A stretch of DNA of 64,000 nt from Erinaceus europaeus (Eukaryota; Chordata; Mammalia; Eulipotyphla; Erinaceidae). The stretch's first letter is position 1, and each line of letters begins with the position of its first letter. This document shows positions 53,075-64,000 of this stretch, in pieces. The notes below the pieces were generated by a model. The model was not told where the DNA came from and ran no database searches. It worked only from the letters and a program-made list of their open reading frames with translations. A program made the position numbers and the translations under genes. Location: positions 63,647,615 to 63,711,614 of the forward strand of contig NC_080164.1 in assembly GCF_950295315.1 (NCBI RefSeq), written 5' to 3'.

Positions 53075-53321
53075 GGCTGGGAGTATGGATCCAACTGCCA
53101 ACACCCATGTTCAGCGGGGAAGCATTTACAGAAGCCGACCTTCCACCTTCTGCATCCCATAATGACCCTGGGTCCATCCTCCCAGAAGGTTAAAGAATAG
53201 GAAAGCTATCAGGGGAGGGGATGGGATATGGAATTCTGGTGGTGGGAACTGTGTGGAGTTACACCCCTCTTATCCTATGGTTTTATCAGTGTTTCCTTTT
53301 TATACATAAAATAATTTTTTA
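53075..53321 (+). mobile_element. Retroposon family R, 5'-truncated copy with target duplication
   Basis: GGCTGGGAGTATGGATCC to TTTTATACATAAAATAATTTTTT. AAAAAGCTTTTTTCTC (53,059-53,074) and AAAAAGCTTTTGTCTC (53,322-53,337) flank it, showing that R moves by target-primed retroposition with a 3' A-rich end. Confidence 0.92.
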
Positions 53322-53349
53322 AAAAAGCTTTTGTCTCATTCCGTGGTAC

Positions 53350-53590
53350 AGAAAACTTGTATTCTTTCAAGATCCAACTCATGTGGTCCCTTTCTAGGAA
53401 AGCATTTCCTAATCACTTCCCAATGGAGAGATAAGTGCGTTCTTTTTCCTAAGACTCCCAACAATATCTTAGTTGTCTGGCAGCATTGTAATTCCTTGCT
53501 TGCCTGTCTGTACAGAATAATGACCTCTGTGAAGACAGGTACTACATGGGACCCATCCACACCAACACCTAGATTTTGAGATGAAGTTGA
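53350..53590 (+). mobile_element. L2 fragment
   Basis: GGAAAGCATTTCCTAATCAC, then TTGTAATTCCTTGCTTGCCTGTCTGTAC and AATGACCTCTGTGAAGACAGG resemble the L2 3' region. Confidence 0.55.
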
Positions 53591-54294
53591 TCAGTTGATG
53601 CTTCAGTATGGGAAGGAAGTATGTCATGGAACTCAAAGCTGGGAAAGGGTAGGGATTGAAGCCATGGGTTACTCAGGGTGACAAGGCCACTGGTCTGGCC
53701 CACAGGCAGAGGGCTAGAGCTACTTCCACTTTAGTAACAGAAAGGGTCCTCCTGTCAACAAGTTTGATGCTGGGTGGCTCACATTCCCTGCTTTTCTAGG
53801 AGATGGGCCTCTGCTCCTATCCTAGACCCACATCCAACCCAACCCCTTGGACTTTGACCAAGGACTAATGCCTGGGAGATACCGGACAAGGAGTGGGGGC
53901 CTTCTTCCAGCCAGCTCCCACTGAAGACATGCCAGCCCCAGCCCAGGAAGCTCAGGAGTAGATTAAAGAGGGAGACACCAAGCAGATCCAAGGAGAAATG
54001 TGCATCCTGCAAAGCTACAGCCCTTTCTCCACATCACCTTCCCTTTCCTTGGGCAGCCCTGTCCTTCTCACACAGCCTGTCCTCCCTGACAGCTCATTCC
54101 TAGTCCTCACCTTACTCCCCAACCCCCACCACCAGCCCTCACAGGCCTTTACTATCTTTGTCTTTGGCTCACTCAGATGAAGGGACATGACAAGGATACA
54201 AAAACACTTTAAGCTGGGACTAGACACCGAGACTGGAAAGGATTTAAAAAACAAAAACAAACAAACAAAAAAACACCACGATTTGGAGTGAGGC
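53591..54294. other. Intergenic, unique
   Basis: No supported gene. Frames of 60-102 codons on both strands. Confidence 0.5.
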
Positions 54295-54375
54295 TCCTTA
54301 AACTTGAGAACTGGCTCTGCCACTCACTGGCTGAATCCTTGGGACTTTGGTTTCCTCATCTGTGACAGGATTTGT
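54295..54375 (+). mobile_element. MIR fragment
   Basis: AACTGGCTCTGCCACTCACTGGCTGAATCCTTGGGACTTTGGTTTCCTCATCTGTGACAGG follows the MIR core. Confidence 0.78.
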
Positions 54376-54554
54376 GTTGGCTCAGCAGTGACACCTGAGT
54401 GATGGCCAAACAAAATGAGACTTGTAATCACAGTTCCTAACCTCCTAAACTGGGTTCAGTGAATGGATTAAATGAAGTGCAAAGCAGAGATGGATCCTTA
54501 TATGTTTCTGGTCAGGCCTCCTGGTCACAAACACAGGATGAGGCCATGTGAGCG

Positions 54555-54630
<76 letters not shown>
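54555..54630. repeat. (CT)n(CA)n compound microsatellite
   Basis: CT run to 54,592, then CA to 54,630. Confidence 0.97.
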
Positions 54631-54631
<1 letters not shown>

Positions 54632-55856
54632 TCAATCTCCAGAAGGACTCTCACCCTCTAGGTAAAACCTCTACCCTTCCAACCCCCCCCCCCCTCCACT
54701 CCCAGCTGACTGGCCAGACTCCTGGTCGCCCACAGAGTTCACTGAACAAACAAGTGTTTTCTTTACATGTTGGGACTTTTACTTCAATTTGAAGCAGATG
54801 TTTGTGTACAGATGTGAATAGCTTTGGCCTTTTGAGCACAAGGGAGTAGAAGACCTTGGCTTTGAAACCACACCCCCACATAATGACCCATTCCCTGGTT
54901 CCTTCTTCCTCTCTGCCCTGCTACACAGCCTGTGAAAGATCACTGGCCTCCAAGCAGGGTGCCATCTTGTTTGCCCAGCCAAGAGGTGGGCCATTGGCTA
55001 GGAGAGGCTGATGAATGTGTGTGTGGGGGTGGGGGGGATAAGCCCTTAGGCAGATTGCCTTGGGGCAAATCCTTTAGGATGTTGCTGTTTGGCCAATAAT
55101 GTTTCTTCTTTCTCCCTGCCTCTGCCCTTTACATTCTTCTCATGAAACTGGGGGCCCAAGTAGGAGTCTGGGGCCAGAGAAAAATGAGACTCAGGGTCAG
55201 AGGCCTGGTAACCAGTGGGAGGAAGAGAAGGGGACTTTAGTCTCTGGTTCTGTTCTCTATAGGCACTCCCAGCCTCCCCCTCAAAGTCCCCAGAAGACTT
55301 ATCTCACACCCAGGCAATTCAGGGCCCAGTATAGAAAGAGAGTTCCTGGTCAGAGGGTTAAGCATTTCCAGCAGTCACCAAATGTCCATCCTTCCATGAA
55401 GTTCCTGGTGAAACTGCCGACTCAGCTTTGGCTTGAGATGGGAACCGAGGCAATAGGTGAAGGAAAAGTTCTCGAGCAACAATGTGGCTTTTCTGCTGTG
55501 GTGTTTTATCAACATGTGGTATTCAGCATCTCTGATGGATCTTTGGCAATGACTTTCTGCAGACTGATGACAGGCCTCAGACCCCAGGACAGGGAGGATG
55601 ACCTCTCCCCTCCCCACTAGGCAGAAAGCAAAGTGCAAAGTCTGGGGAGTGGCTGGGGGTGGTGGGGGTGGTAGGATGGTGACAGGGAGGTGGGCATGTT
55701 CCTGTCCAACCCTGAGAGGTGGTGGTCTGAGCACCTGGCAGCATCTTGGAAAAGATGAGGCTGGATCAGCTTCTCCTCAGATCTGACTGGAAAGCTGGCC
55801 CACAGCAGCATCCTTGGTCACTCCTGAAAGAAACAACCAACCATCAGAAGTAGCCA
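54631..55856. other. Intergenic, GC-richer unique DNA
   Basis: It includes the longest repeat-free frame outside known elements, a 173-codon plus frame at 55,099-55,620. I recognise no domain, and composition alone can explain it. A C-run lies near 54,683-54,693. Confidence 0.5.
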
Positions 55857-55973
55857 GGATGAGGGAAGTGGCTCAGTGTTGGAACATATGCCCTGTACGT
55901 GCGAGGCCCTAAATTCAATCCTAGCACCACATATGACTCGCTTTGCTGAGGACTCACTCTGTCTCTCTCTTTC

Positions 55974-56023
<50 letters not shown>

Positions 56024-56030
56024 GCCACTA
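55857..56030 (+). mobile_element. SINE family H with (AAT)16 tail
   Basis: GATGAGGGAAGTGGCTCAGTG, AAATTCAATCCTAGCACCAC, then CTCTGTCTCTCTCTTTC and the AAT run at 55,975-56,023. Confidence 0.75.
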
Positions 56031-56524
56031 AACTGGAAAAAAAACAGAGAAAGGCAGAGAGAGAAAGAGAGAACCCTGTACTCATGCTGACTCCAGTTTC
56101 TGGAAGGGACCATGCCAGATGCACTCCCAGCCCCTCCCCTCAATTCTCCTAGGTGCACAAGGAGGGCCTTGGATGGTCCAGGCTTGGGGGGGGGGCTGCA
56201 TCTTGGGGAGCTCAGTAAGCAGCAGAGCAGGCACATGGATCCAGGACTAACTGCCTCCAGAGCCGTCCAGAGTCCACTCTGTCCTCTGACTTCCCCCCAT
56301 CTTGACCCCCTCCTCCCACCAATGCATATCACTGAACTATTGCTGGTTTTCTGCTTTGGGGAGAAAGAGCAGGGCCACAGGGAACAGAAATAATTTGGGG
56401 CCACCTGATACTAATACCATGATCTCCCAGGCCTCTGTGTCCCACCTCTGAGGGATGTCACAGTAAGGTCTGCTCCACATGGGAACAGTTCTCCCTGGTT
56501 CCTATTCCCTACTCTAGTGTGTAG
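56031..56524. other. Intergenic, unique
   Basis: A nine-base G-run near 56,188. No gene recognised. Confidence 0.5.
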
Positions 56525-56660
56525 ACAACACCTGACCAGCAGTCAAGAGGCCTATTCTAGTCGAAGCCCCCCGTCTACCAGCTGGGGAACTAGAGACAGT
56601 CCTTTAACCTCCCTTGGTCTCGGGGTTCTCGTATCTAAAAGGACTAGAGCAGGACAAGAA
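56525..56660 (+). mobile_element. MIR
   Basis: GTCAAGAGGCCTATTCTAGTCGAAGCC...TACCAGCTGGGGAACTAGAGACAGTCCTTTAACCTCCC...GTATCTAAAAGGAC. Confidence 0.75.
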
Positions 56661-58149
56661 TTTTGAAAGATCCTTTAAGCAGCAAAAATGAAGTCTGACC
56701 TGTGGAAGCAGAACACATAAACTAGGTAGGCATAATTCTAGTCCATTTGGAACAGCTGGGTAGGGAGGACTCAGAGAAAAGGGGATCCCATGACACTAAT
56801 ACCATGACCCCCCAGGTTTCTACTACAAATCTTCCAGTATGGAGCCTAGAATTCCTTGAGAATCCACGCTGCTAAGGAGGGCAGCTCCTAAACAACTAAA
56901 TCGTCCTTGTTAAAGATTTCTCACCTCTAAGTTCCTCACAGCCCTGACTTCCAGAATCTTCACTCTTGATTCTGACAGCTGAACTTGGTGTGGCTCATGA
57001 GCAAAAATGATCAGAGAAGGGACATGAGGTGGGACAAGGTCGGGGAGGGGGCAGGGAACACGGGCTGTGTGTCCTGGGGAAGCTCAGCTTGTAGAGAGGT
57101 TCTCTGACAGCTCCACAACCACCCAGAGCAGACAGCAGCACTCCCTTAACCCAGCACAGCAACAGTCCTGAGAAAGTGATTCCATGTACTTCTCTTCTGA
57201 TTCTTGCAACTGCCCTGAACAAACAGCTACATACTTTTTTTAAGCATAACATCTGTCTGCCTGGCACCTCTGACCCGCCAGGGAGCATTCTCAGATCCCC
57301 ATCTAAGGAACCATCACAGACACCTCAGAGACCGTGCTTGTCACCTGGCAGCATCAGAATTTGAATCCAGATCAGCAATGTTGACTCTTCTACAGAAGGC
57401 TGCTCCTACTGAAATGGAGGCTCCGGGAGCCGGGTGGGAGCCAAACCACCGGGCTGGAGGCCGGTTAACCACAGGCTCTGGTGAGCCTCGCCGGTCTGGG
57501 GCAGCCACACTGGCTGGCAGCCAAGGTGTGAGGCTGGGCAAGGAGGGAGAGGGAGCAGGGCCAGGAGGAGGGGTGTTCTCTGGCTAATGGAGGCTATAGG
57601 AAGCGGGGAGAAAGGAAAAGTGTGAGGAAAGAGCATCTTGATGTGGTGAGACCCAGGCTCACATTCTCAGAGACCGCGGTACATGGCTGGCCCCAGCAGG
57701 AATCTGCTTTTTGTTACCGAGTCTGAGGAGGAGGATTAAGAAGAGGAAAGGAACCCCGTGGGGATGTCACTGGGTCTGCGGTCCACAGGGTGATTTACAG
57801 TCCACGTCATCCTGGCGCTGGCCGCCTGGGCGGGCCCTGCAAGGCCTGCCCGAGTGCCTTTCTTGTTCAGTCTGCCTGTGGTCTGGGGGAGGACTGCTGG
57901 CTCCCCACAAAGGTGGTCAAGGCAGCCTGGGCCCAGCCCCACAGCCTCCAGAGCATCTGAGAGTCCACTAAAGCCACAGCTACCACCCAGGAGTGAGGGA
58001 GGTGGGGGCTTCTCTCTCGCAAGTCTGACCTTCCAGCTTGATCCCACCCTTTCCTGGTGCCAGCATCAGACCTGCTTTCCCACCATCCACCTCACCCCAA
58101 GAATTCCAGCATAAGCCACATCTGTCCAAGGAAGATTCTGGGCAATCAA
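56661..58149. other. Intergenic, GC-rich unique DNA
   Basis: No repeat apart from a doubtful MIR-like stretch near 57,330-57,385 (AATTTGAATCCAGATC). I searched the minus strand for the bHLH and C-terminal exons of ATOH8 and found none. Confidence 0.5.
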
Positions 58150-58290
58150 GGAGTGGTGGAAAGAACACTGGAGGCCTTAGATGTCAGAACCTTCTCTGAA
58201 GTTAACCAGCTGTGCAAACCTTGCAGAAATCACCCTCCCTCTCTGTGCTTTCACTCCTTCACTTCTACAGCAAGAACTCTGTCTATTAGC
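58150..58290 (+). mobile_element. MIR
   Basis: GTGGTGGAAAGAACACTGGAGG...CCAGCTGTGCAAACCTTGCAGAAATCACCCTCCCTCTCTGTGC keeps the MIR head and core. Confidence 0.72.
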
Positions 58291-58734
58291 ATTGCCCAAA
58301 GGAACATTAACCAGGTGGAATATATTCCATGAGTTTGAGAAAGACCATAGAACCTTGACCCCATATTGGGAACTCTATGCATGTCTGCATATTAAAGGCT
58401 CTGGAAAGTTCTACACAAATAAATTCATGTGGCTTTCTCTACCCAGTGTTTTCCCCAGGCAATCGACTGTGACCACACTGAGGCATAGAAGAAAATCACT
58501 CACCTTCCAGCAAAGGGAAGTTTCTATGGCTATAAAATGCCATTGCACAGAGCTGGGGGAAAGTCTCAGGAAAGGTGAAAAAGGGTTTAGGAACCCAGTA
58601 AGGTATTCTGTAGCCCTTCCTCTAGGTGCCAGACTAAAACAGTATGTACCATAGTATGTGCCCATTTCCGGGTAGCTGTTTCTCTCCTGCCTGACTACCA
58701 CCTGACCCAGCCCCTCAGCAGCTCAGCAGCCCAG
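58291..58734. other. Intergenic, no feature recognised
   Basis: Unique-looking. Frames of 96 and 157 codons overlap here without a recognisable domain. Confidence 0.5.
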
Positions 58735-58823
58735 CCTCAAATGCTCGAACCAAGATTCTTACTCCAGTCCTTGGGCTTTGCACCATGTGCGCTTAACCCG
58801 CTGCGCTACTGCCCAGCCCCCAC
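58735..58823 (-). mobile_element. SINE family A, head fragment only
   Basis: ATGCTCGAACCAAGATTCTTAC, then TGCACCATGTGCGCTTAACCCGCTGCGCTACTGCCCAGCCCC. The body and tail are missing. Confidence 0.85.
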
Positions 58824-58829
58824 CCCCCT

Positions 58830-58950
58830 TTTTTTTTTTTAACCAGGGCACTGCCAGCTCTGGCTTATGGTGGTGCCGTGGTTGAATCTCGTATCACAGG
58901 GCCTCAAGCACAAAACTCTTTTACATAACCACTAGGCTATCTCCCCAGCC
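58830..58950 (-). mobile_element. SINE family C
   Basis: T-run, AACCAGGGCACTGCCAGCTCTGGCTTATGGTGG, head end TAGGCTATCTCCCCAGCC. Confidence 0.88.
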
Positions 58951-59059
58951 AACTAACACAGACTTTAAAAATGAGTAGACAAGATGGTATGCTGAGTCCC
59001 AGTGATGTGGTCAATGTGGCAAAGTGACTGAGGTTGTCACATTCAGAAATCATCTTTTT

Positions 59060-59215
59060 ATCTAGTCGCTCTTTTGTGGTCAGAATATCAGCTCCACATG
59101 AATGAGGACATGATCTTATTTGTTCATTGATGTCGCCCCAGCACTGAGAACAGTGCCAGACATATGGAAGCATCTAGATAAATATTTGCAGGACAAGTGA
59201 ACAATCAGAGTAACT
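59060..59215 (+). mobile_element. L2 3' end
   Basis: TTATTTGTTCATTGATGTCGCCCCAGCACTGAGAACAGTGCCAGACATATGGAAGCATCTAGATAAATATTTGCAGG follows the conserved L2 terminus. Confidence 0.8.
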
Positions 59216-59573
59216 CTTCAGTCCACAGGTATTTTATTTACTACTACACTGAGCATTTTTGTAAATGTACCTACACTTTAAAAGAACTCTAGATAATTGT
59301 TATAAATCCTGGAATAATTTCACATCCATTCTTAGCTTTTTTTTATTATTATTATTGTGTTCACTTCTAGTCATTTTATCCCTAGTTGTGCCTCCTCTGT
59401 TCCCGGATCTTAGTGGCTTATTTTTCTCTTGATTGATTTCATGCACTATAGAATAACCTCACTATGCTGGAGGCATTTTAAAGCCATCGAATCTGCCTTT
59501 TAAGTTATTTTACCTTTCACATTAATTTCAGCTATGGTGTTTATTTTATCTGCCTAGCCATTTAGACTATTTT
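59216..59573. other. AT-rich intergenic
   Basis: No feature recognised. Confidence 0.5.
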
Positions 59574-59589
59574 CAAATTATACAGTTTT

Positions 59590-59845
59590 CTTTTTTTAAT
59601 TTTTTATTATTTAGTTTCTCTTTTTGTTGCCCTTGTTTCATTGTTGGTGTAGTTATTATTGTTGTTGTTGTTGATGTCATCATTGTTGGATAGGACAGAG
59701 AGAAACAGAGAAAGGGGGGGAGAAAAAAAATAGACACCTGCAGACCTGCTTCACCACTTATGAAGTGACTCCCCAGCAGGTGAGGAGCCAGGGGCTCGAA
59801 CTCGGATCCTTAACCAGTCCTTCCACTGTGCTACCGCCCGACCCC
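59590..59845 (-). mobile_element. SINE family A with 16-bp target duplication
   Basis: CAAATTATACAGTTTT at 59,574-59,589 recurs exactly at 59,846-59,861. The head is shortened near TTAACCAGTCC. Confidence 0.97.
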
Positions 59846-59861
59846 CAAATTATACAGTTTT

Positions 59862-60449
59862 TTATACAACTTTCACTGCAGGAAAAAAAAAAAAAGATTA
59901 AGACCCTGATTTTTTTTTCAATCTGACCAAATATATCAAATGTTAATCTAAAATGGAAATACAGAAAGCAAGAAGAGAAGGCATGGGAATGTATTTTTGA
60001 AGTCCTACACTAATAATTATTTCATCTTTCACTGTTAAGTATACCAACATGGGGGCTAAAAGTGTGGGCTTGTGTCCAGTTGTACGTGCAGAACATTGGG
60101 GTTCATCTTGACCCCACAGTCATCAGGCAGTGGGTCCCTGGGCAGACTGATTACCCTCTCCAGTGCCCAATTTTAAGGAATAACACTAATAAAACTCACC
60201 TTCAAGGTCAGGTGCTTATTAAGACTAGTTATACTCTCCAATCCCCAACAGGGCCTGATACACTTGAAGGTTCTAGCTCATATTCTTACAAAAGAGTTGG
60301 GTCCCTGGTTCAGCTAACTAGTATTTGAAAACATAGAATGGCACCACAGGTAGAAAAGTTCCAAAATAAATTACCAGAAATAGTCACTTCAAATCAACTA
60401 ACCAGCTATCATCTTAAACCAGTTGCTTTCAGTAATATATATAATGAGA
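59862..60449. other. Intergenic, no feature recognised
   Basis: An 88-codon plus frame at 60,062-60,328 has no recognisable domain. Confidence 0.45.
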
Positions 60450-60647
60450 CAGGTAAGTCGCCAGGTGGGGTATGTGCCTTATCATAAAGGGGCAGAGGCT
60501 CAAACCTCAGCCCCGTCACATGGGGGTAGTGTAGCACCAGGGAGAGCTCTGGCACTAAAGTGTCTCACCTTCTCTGTCTGCTTCCCTATCTGAGTGAAAA
60601 AGTCGGCCCCACGAATACAAAGGTTCAGCTCCACAAATAAATAAAGT
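60450..60647 (+). mobile_element. SINE family H
   Basis: TAAGTCGCCAGGTGGGGTATGTGCC, GAGGCTCAAACCTCAGCCCC, AGAGCTCTGGCACTAAAGTG and tail CACAAATAAATAAAG. Confidence 0.7.
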
Positions 60648-60983
60648 AACTTTTCAAACTTACCTAAGGCATGCCCATTATCTGATGAATGGAAACCAGG
60701 GTGTGGTAGAGCCATACAGTGGAATATTACTCAGCCATAAAAACATACTCAGGCATGTTAGAACACAGCTGAACCTCGAACACAGTGTGCTAAGTGCAAG
60801 GAGCCACGGACCAACAATGACCACATATCATTTGATTCCATTTGCATGAGAAATCTTTAGATTGCGGTGGCTGAGGGATGGGAAAGGTGCAGTCTGGGGG
60901 AAGGCAGTGATAGTTAAAAGGAACAGGGTTTGGGGTGGGGGTGGGGGTGAGGGTGAAGGGTTGATTAAAATATTCTAAAACTG

Positions 60984-61110
60984 GGTGGGGGTAGAGAGCA
61001 TAAAGGTTATTCAAACAGACTCTCATGCCTGAGGCTCCAACATCCTAGGTCAATCCCTTGCACCACCATAAGCCAGAGCTGAGCAGTGATCTGATAAAAG
61101 AAAAAAAAAG
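60984..61110 (+). mobile_element. SINE family C in an L1
   Basis: GGGTGGGGGTAGAGAGCATAAAGG, CACCACCATAAGCCAGAGCTGAGCAGTG, A-rich tail. TTCTAAAA flanks both sides. Confidence 0.9.
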
Positions 61111-61187
61111 TTCTAAAAATCAACTGGTGATTATATATAATCTGCTAAGTACTGGAAGCCCTAGAACTAGACACTTTTTTAAAAAAA

Positions 61188-61394
61188 AATAGTCTGTCTT
61201 TACTTATTGGATAGAGACAGCCAAAAATCAAGAGGGAAAGGGGTTGTGGAGAGGAAGAGAGAGAAGAGAGACACCTGCAAAAACTACACCGCTACTTGCA
61301 AGTCTTTCCCCCTGAAGTTGGGGACTGGGGGAACCCAGGTCCTTGTGCATTGTAACATGTGCACTCAACCAGGTGTGTCACCACCTGGCCTCCT
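61188..61394 (-). mobile_element. SINE family B in an L1
   Basis: TTATTGGATAGAGACAGCC, GAACCCAGGTCCTTGTGC, head CACCACCTGGCCTCC. Confidence 0.88.
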
Positions 61395-61395
61395 A

Positions 61396-61554
61396 CATAC
61401 TTTTTTAAAAGATTTTATTTATTCATTAATGAGAAAGATAGCAGGAGAGAGAGAAAGAACCAGACATCTCTGGTACATATGCTGTCAGGGACTGAACTCG
61501 GGACCTCATGCTTGAGAGTCCAATGCTTTACCCACTGCGCCACCTCCTGGACCA
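61396..61554 (-). mobile_element. SINE family E, good copy
   Basis: TTTATTTATTCATTAATGAGAAAGATAGCAGG, GACTGAACTCGGGACCTCATGC, head CACTGCGCCACCTCCTGGACCA. It follows the B copy directly. Confidence 0.92.
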
Positions 61555-61625
61555 TGAACTACACACTTTCAGTATGTGAACTCATATCCCAAAAGGACAC
61601 TACATTTTTCAACTGCACAAGTAGT

Positions 61626-62469
61626 CCATGATAATTATAGCAAAATTAGAAAAGAGTTAACCTCAGTGACTTCTGCAATGTAAAGACGTGCAATGTGGCT
61701 ATCCGGTACTTTAGGGGAGTGGAATCATGTGGTACAGGCTTCCCTGGAAGCTGGAGTGGAGTTTGTGTTTCCTTTAACACTTCATTGCGTGCATCCTTGC
61801 CTTTGGCAGGTCCTCCCTCATGTCTTTTCCAAGGGACAGGTTCTGCTGAGGTTATTCTGGGCACAAATACAGGCCTGGGCTTCCGGCCTTCCAATTTCCC
61901 AGGGAACTGGAAGCAGGTATGAACCAGCCCACCCCAGCGCCTCCCACCCAGCCAGGCCTGGGCGCCACGGGTGACAGGCAGGAAAATTTATGAGCAGCTG
62001 GAGTTGGCTGCTATTCACAGAGGGTGGGAATACAGTGAAAATCAAGGATCACACTGTGCCTGGGCCGGGCAGCCCACAGAGGTCCCGGGCAGTTAGAAAT
62101 TGCAAGGTCGTAGCCAGAGCCCCCCTGTGAGTCAAGAGAATCTGCCCGGGGACCCTGGACTGGGAGAAAATTCCTTAACTCCACAAAGATGTATTGCGTT
62201 CTTTCTGGGTGCCAACATCTGGGACAGACCAGAGCCCCTTCCCAGGGACAGCTCTCAGCCTCACTGCACAGAAGCAGAAAGCCCCCTTTGCAGGTAACTC
62301 TGCAGTTGTCCTGGTGTGGGAGCCGTCACTGCTAAGATGCCTGCCTTATTAACTGCATGGGTGGGCCTACAGGCACAACCCTCTGTTACTGGGCTCCATG
62401 CATGTGTTCACACCTCAGTCAGTGATATACAGAAGAGCTCTCCCAAAAGTGAGAAAGGCCCATGTCTGG
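61626..62469. other. Intergenic, unique, possible conserved element
   Basis: No repeat recognised. 61,900-62,110 is GC-rich around AAATTTATGAGCAGCTGGAG (E-box CAGCTG at about 61,995). The sequence alone does not show a function. Confidence 0.4.
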
Positions 62470-62715
62470 GCATGCCCAGTAGCATACACACTTTACTGTG
62501 CACAAGGACCCAGGTTCAAGCCTCCCAGCCAACACTTGGGAACATCATGCAAAGCAGAAGTTCCACCAACAGTGGTTTGGCGTTGTCTAGTCAATTTCAC
62601 TTGGCTACACTCTCTTTCTCTCCTTGTCTCTCATCCTCTCTCTGGAAAAAAAGAAAAAAAAAAAGTCCATCAAAACAAGGTAGAATGACACAGATGCAAA
62701 GCCCTGGAGGCAAAA
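62470..62715 (+). mobile_element. SINE family B, diverged
   Basis: TGCCCAGTAGCATACACACTTTACTGTGCACAAGGACCCAGGTTCAAGCC is a B head and box B. The body is altered, and it ends in an A-run and GCCCTGGAGGCAAAAG. Confidence 0.6.
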
Positions 62716-62980
62716 GACAAAAGAAATGTGCATCTCAACAGACAGTGCTGTCAATGGGAGTGCAAGGCCTGGGGGTAAGACGCTAGAGGCGGAGGGGTCC
62801 CTGGTACCCCATACAAGCACTGAGTGAAACTCCCCACACACCTCACACTATTCTAGCACCTTACTTGGGGCTCCTCCTGCTTACTGGATCCCAGTTCCAG
62901 AAGAACAAAGCCTAGTAAGTGTGTCTCCCTGCTCTTCTCCTCAACCCTCAGGAAAATGAGGCCCAGCTCAAGTTCAAGTT

Positions 62981-63284
62981 TTTTAAAAAAATATTTTTTA
63001 ATATTTATTTTTCCTTTTGTTGCCCTTGTTGGTTTTTATTATTGTTGTAGCTGTTATTGTGGTTGTTACTGATGTTGTCATTGTTGGATAGGACACAGCG
63101 AAATGGAGCGAGGACCGGAAGACAGAGAGCAGGAGAGAAAGATAGACACCTGCAGACCTGCTTCACCATCTGAGAAGCAACTCCCCTGCAGGTGGGGAGC
63201 TGGGGGCTTGAACCGGGATCATTACACTGGTCCTTAGGCTTGGCACCATGTGCGCTTAACCTGCTACACTACCGCCCGACTCCC
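62981..63284 (-). mobile_element. SINE family A with target duplication
   Basis: CAAGTTCAAGTT (62,969-62,980) and CAAGTTCAACTT (63,285-63,296) flank a complete reverse copy with CTACCGCCCGACTCCC head. Confidence 0.94.
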
Positions 63285-63296
63285 CAAGTTCAACTT

Positions 63297-64000
63297 CTTA
63301 ACCCACCAACCCCTCCTCCATCACAGGCTGGGAAATGTGTTTCTCCTCGCCCTCCACTCCATCCTCATTCCTCCAACTGCTGTGCCCTGAACTACTGGTG
63401 ACCATCATCCAATCTCACTCCTCTCATCCCCAAAACACACCCCTCAACTAGTAACCCCTGGGCCACACTGCTAGGATGCAGCAGGGCAAGGCAGACCCTG
63501 AACCACCCAGAGTTCAGCTTCTTCACTGGCAAGTGGGATTGACAAGTCCCAGTCATCCACCCAGTTGCCACATTCCTTAGTTCTAAGGGGAAAGAAATCC
63601 CAGTCTTTGTCCCTGAGGGAAGATGTCTGGCAGTGGGAGGCCTGGTACCTCAGAACCAGGGTCAGAATGCATCAAGTGCTCACTGGGATGTAGGGGGCAG
63701 GGAGGGAGACAGACCCAAGGTCCCTGCCAAGCAGATGCCTTGGGGTATATGCTACTCAGTCTAGCTGCCAAGCTCTGTCTTCTCTCTGCCTGGATGTCTT
63801 GGTGCCAATTCTCTTTTGGCTTCTCCTCTGCTTATCTCTCCACATCCGTCAGTCTATTTGTCTTTCTGATCCCCGCCCAAGATCCCACCCAGAGAACAGG
63901 ACACTGTGAGGGTCAGCTGGTCTTGTGAGGCCTAAGGCCCAGCTGCTGCAGCTTCCCATCTGCTTCCCATCCTGTGATGTGGCCCATCCAATTCCACTTG
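63297..64000. other. Intergenic, unique, to window end
   Basis: No repeat or gene recognised. A 101-codon plus frame at 63,623-63,928 has no recognisable domain. Confidence 0.5.

Larger units (their letters stand above)
60655..61625 (+). mobile_element. Old L1 3' end, interrupted by three SINEs
   Basis: CATACAGTGGAATATTACTCAGCC, then ACATATCATTTGATTCCATTTGCATGAG, then TATTCTAAAA. After the SINEs it continues ATCAACTGGTGATTATAT and GAACTACACACTTTC...GTGAACTCATATCCC. This is the usual old L1 3' order. Confidence 0.75.

Noticed and set aside
55099..55620. 173-codon plus frame in unique DNA
   Set aside because: No recognisable domain or family match. Moderately GC-rich sequence can stay open this long. 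A transcript would be needed to reconsider it.
54000..64000. ATOH8 exons on the minus strand
   Set aside because: I looked for antisense words of the bHLH and C-terminal region and found none.

Overview
The window is vertebrate nuclear DNA from a placental mammal, not a microbe. Three spliced coding exons lie in a sea of retrotransposon copies. The commonest repeat is a tRNA-headed SINE (head GGGAGTCGGGCGGTAGCGCA, CT-rich body, AACAAnAAnAA tail ending in AATAAA). I associate this type with hedgehogs (Erinaceus, ERI-type SINEs), so a hedgehog or close eulipotyphlan is the best guess (inference, about 0.7).

Region 1 (1-6,830, + strand): the 3' end of ST3GAL5, the lactosylceramide alpha-2,3-sialyltransferase (GM3 synthase). 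The last three coding exons are at 221-407, 1999-2157 and 5963-6211. They encode the end of sialylmotif L, motif S, motif III (HYFD) and motif VS (H-x4-E). A 3'UTR follows, with a native AATAAA at 6803-6808 and a SINE insertion that supplies three more AATAAA hexamers.

Region 2 (6,831-64,000): no other gene could be supported. About 70 SINE copies in several related families (called A, Ax, B, C, E and H here for convenience) sit among L1 pieces, LTRs, one Tigger-like DNA transposon fragment, older MIR and L2 copies, and microsatellites. SINEs are dense at about 7-25 kb, 36-42 kb, 50-53 kb and 58-63 kb. More unique, GC-richer DNA lies at about 28-33 kb, 43-46 kb, 48-50 kb and 54-58.7 kb. A small CpG-dense block sits near 32.05-32.30 kb. 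In human the neighbour beyond the ST3GAL5 3' end is ATOH8 in convergent orientation, but no ATOH8 coding exon was recognised here.

Most notable structures: (i) a four-level nest of insertions at 21.7-23.8 kb, including a solo LTR with TG...CA ends and a perfect 6-bp target duplication inside a SINE that itself has a 16-bp target duplication; (ii) an A-tailed retroposon family (called R/Q here) with several copies; (iii) the SINE in the ST3GAL5 3'UTR. I found no evidence of a new multi-gene system. The window looks like an ordinary gene end plus a repeat-rich intergenic region.
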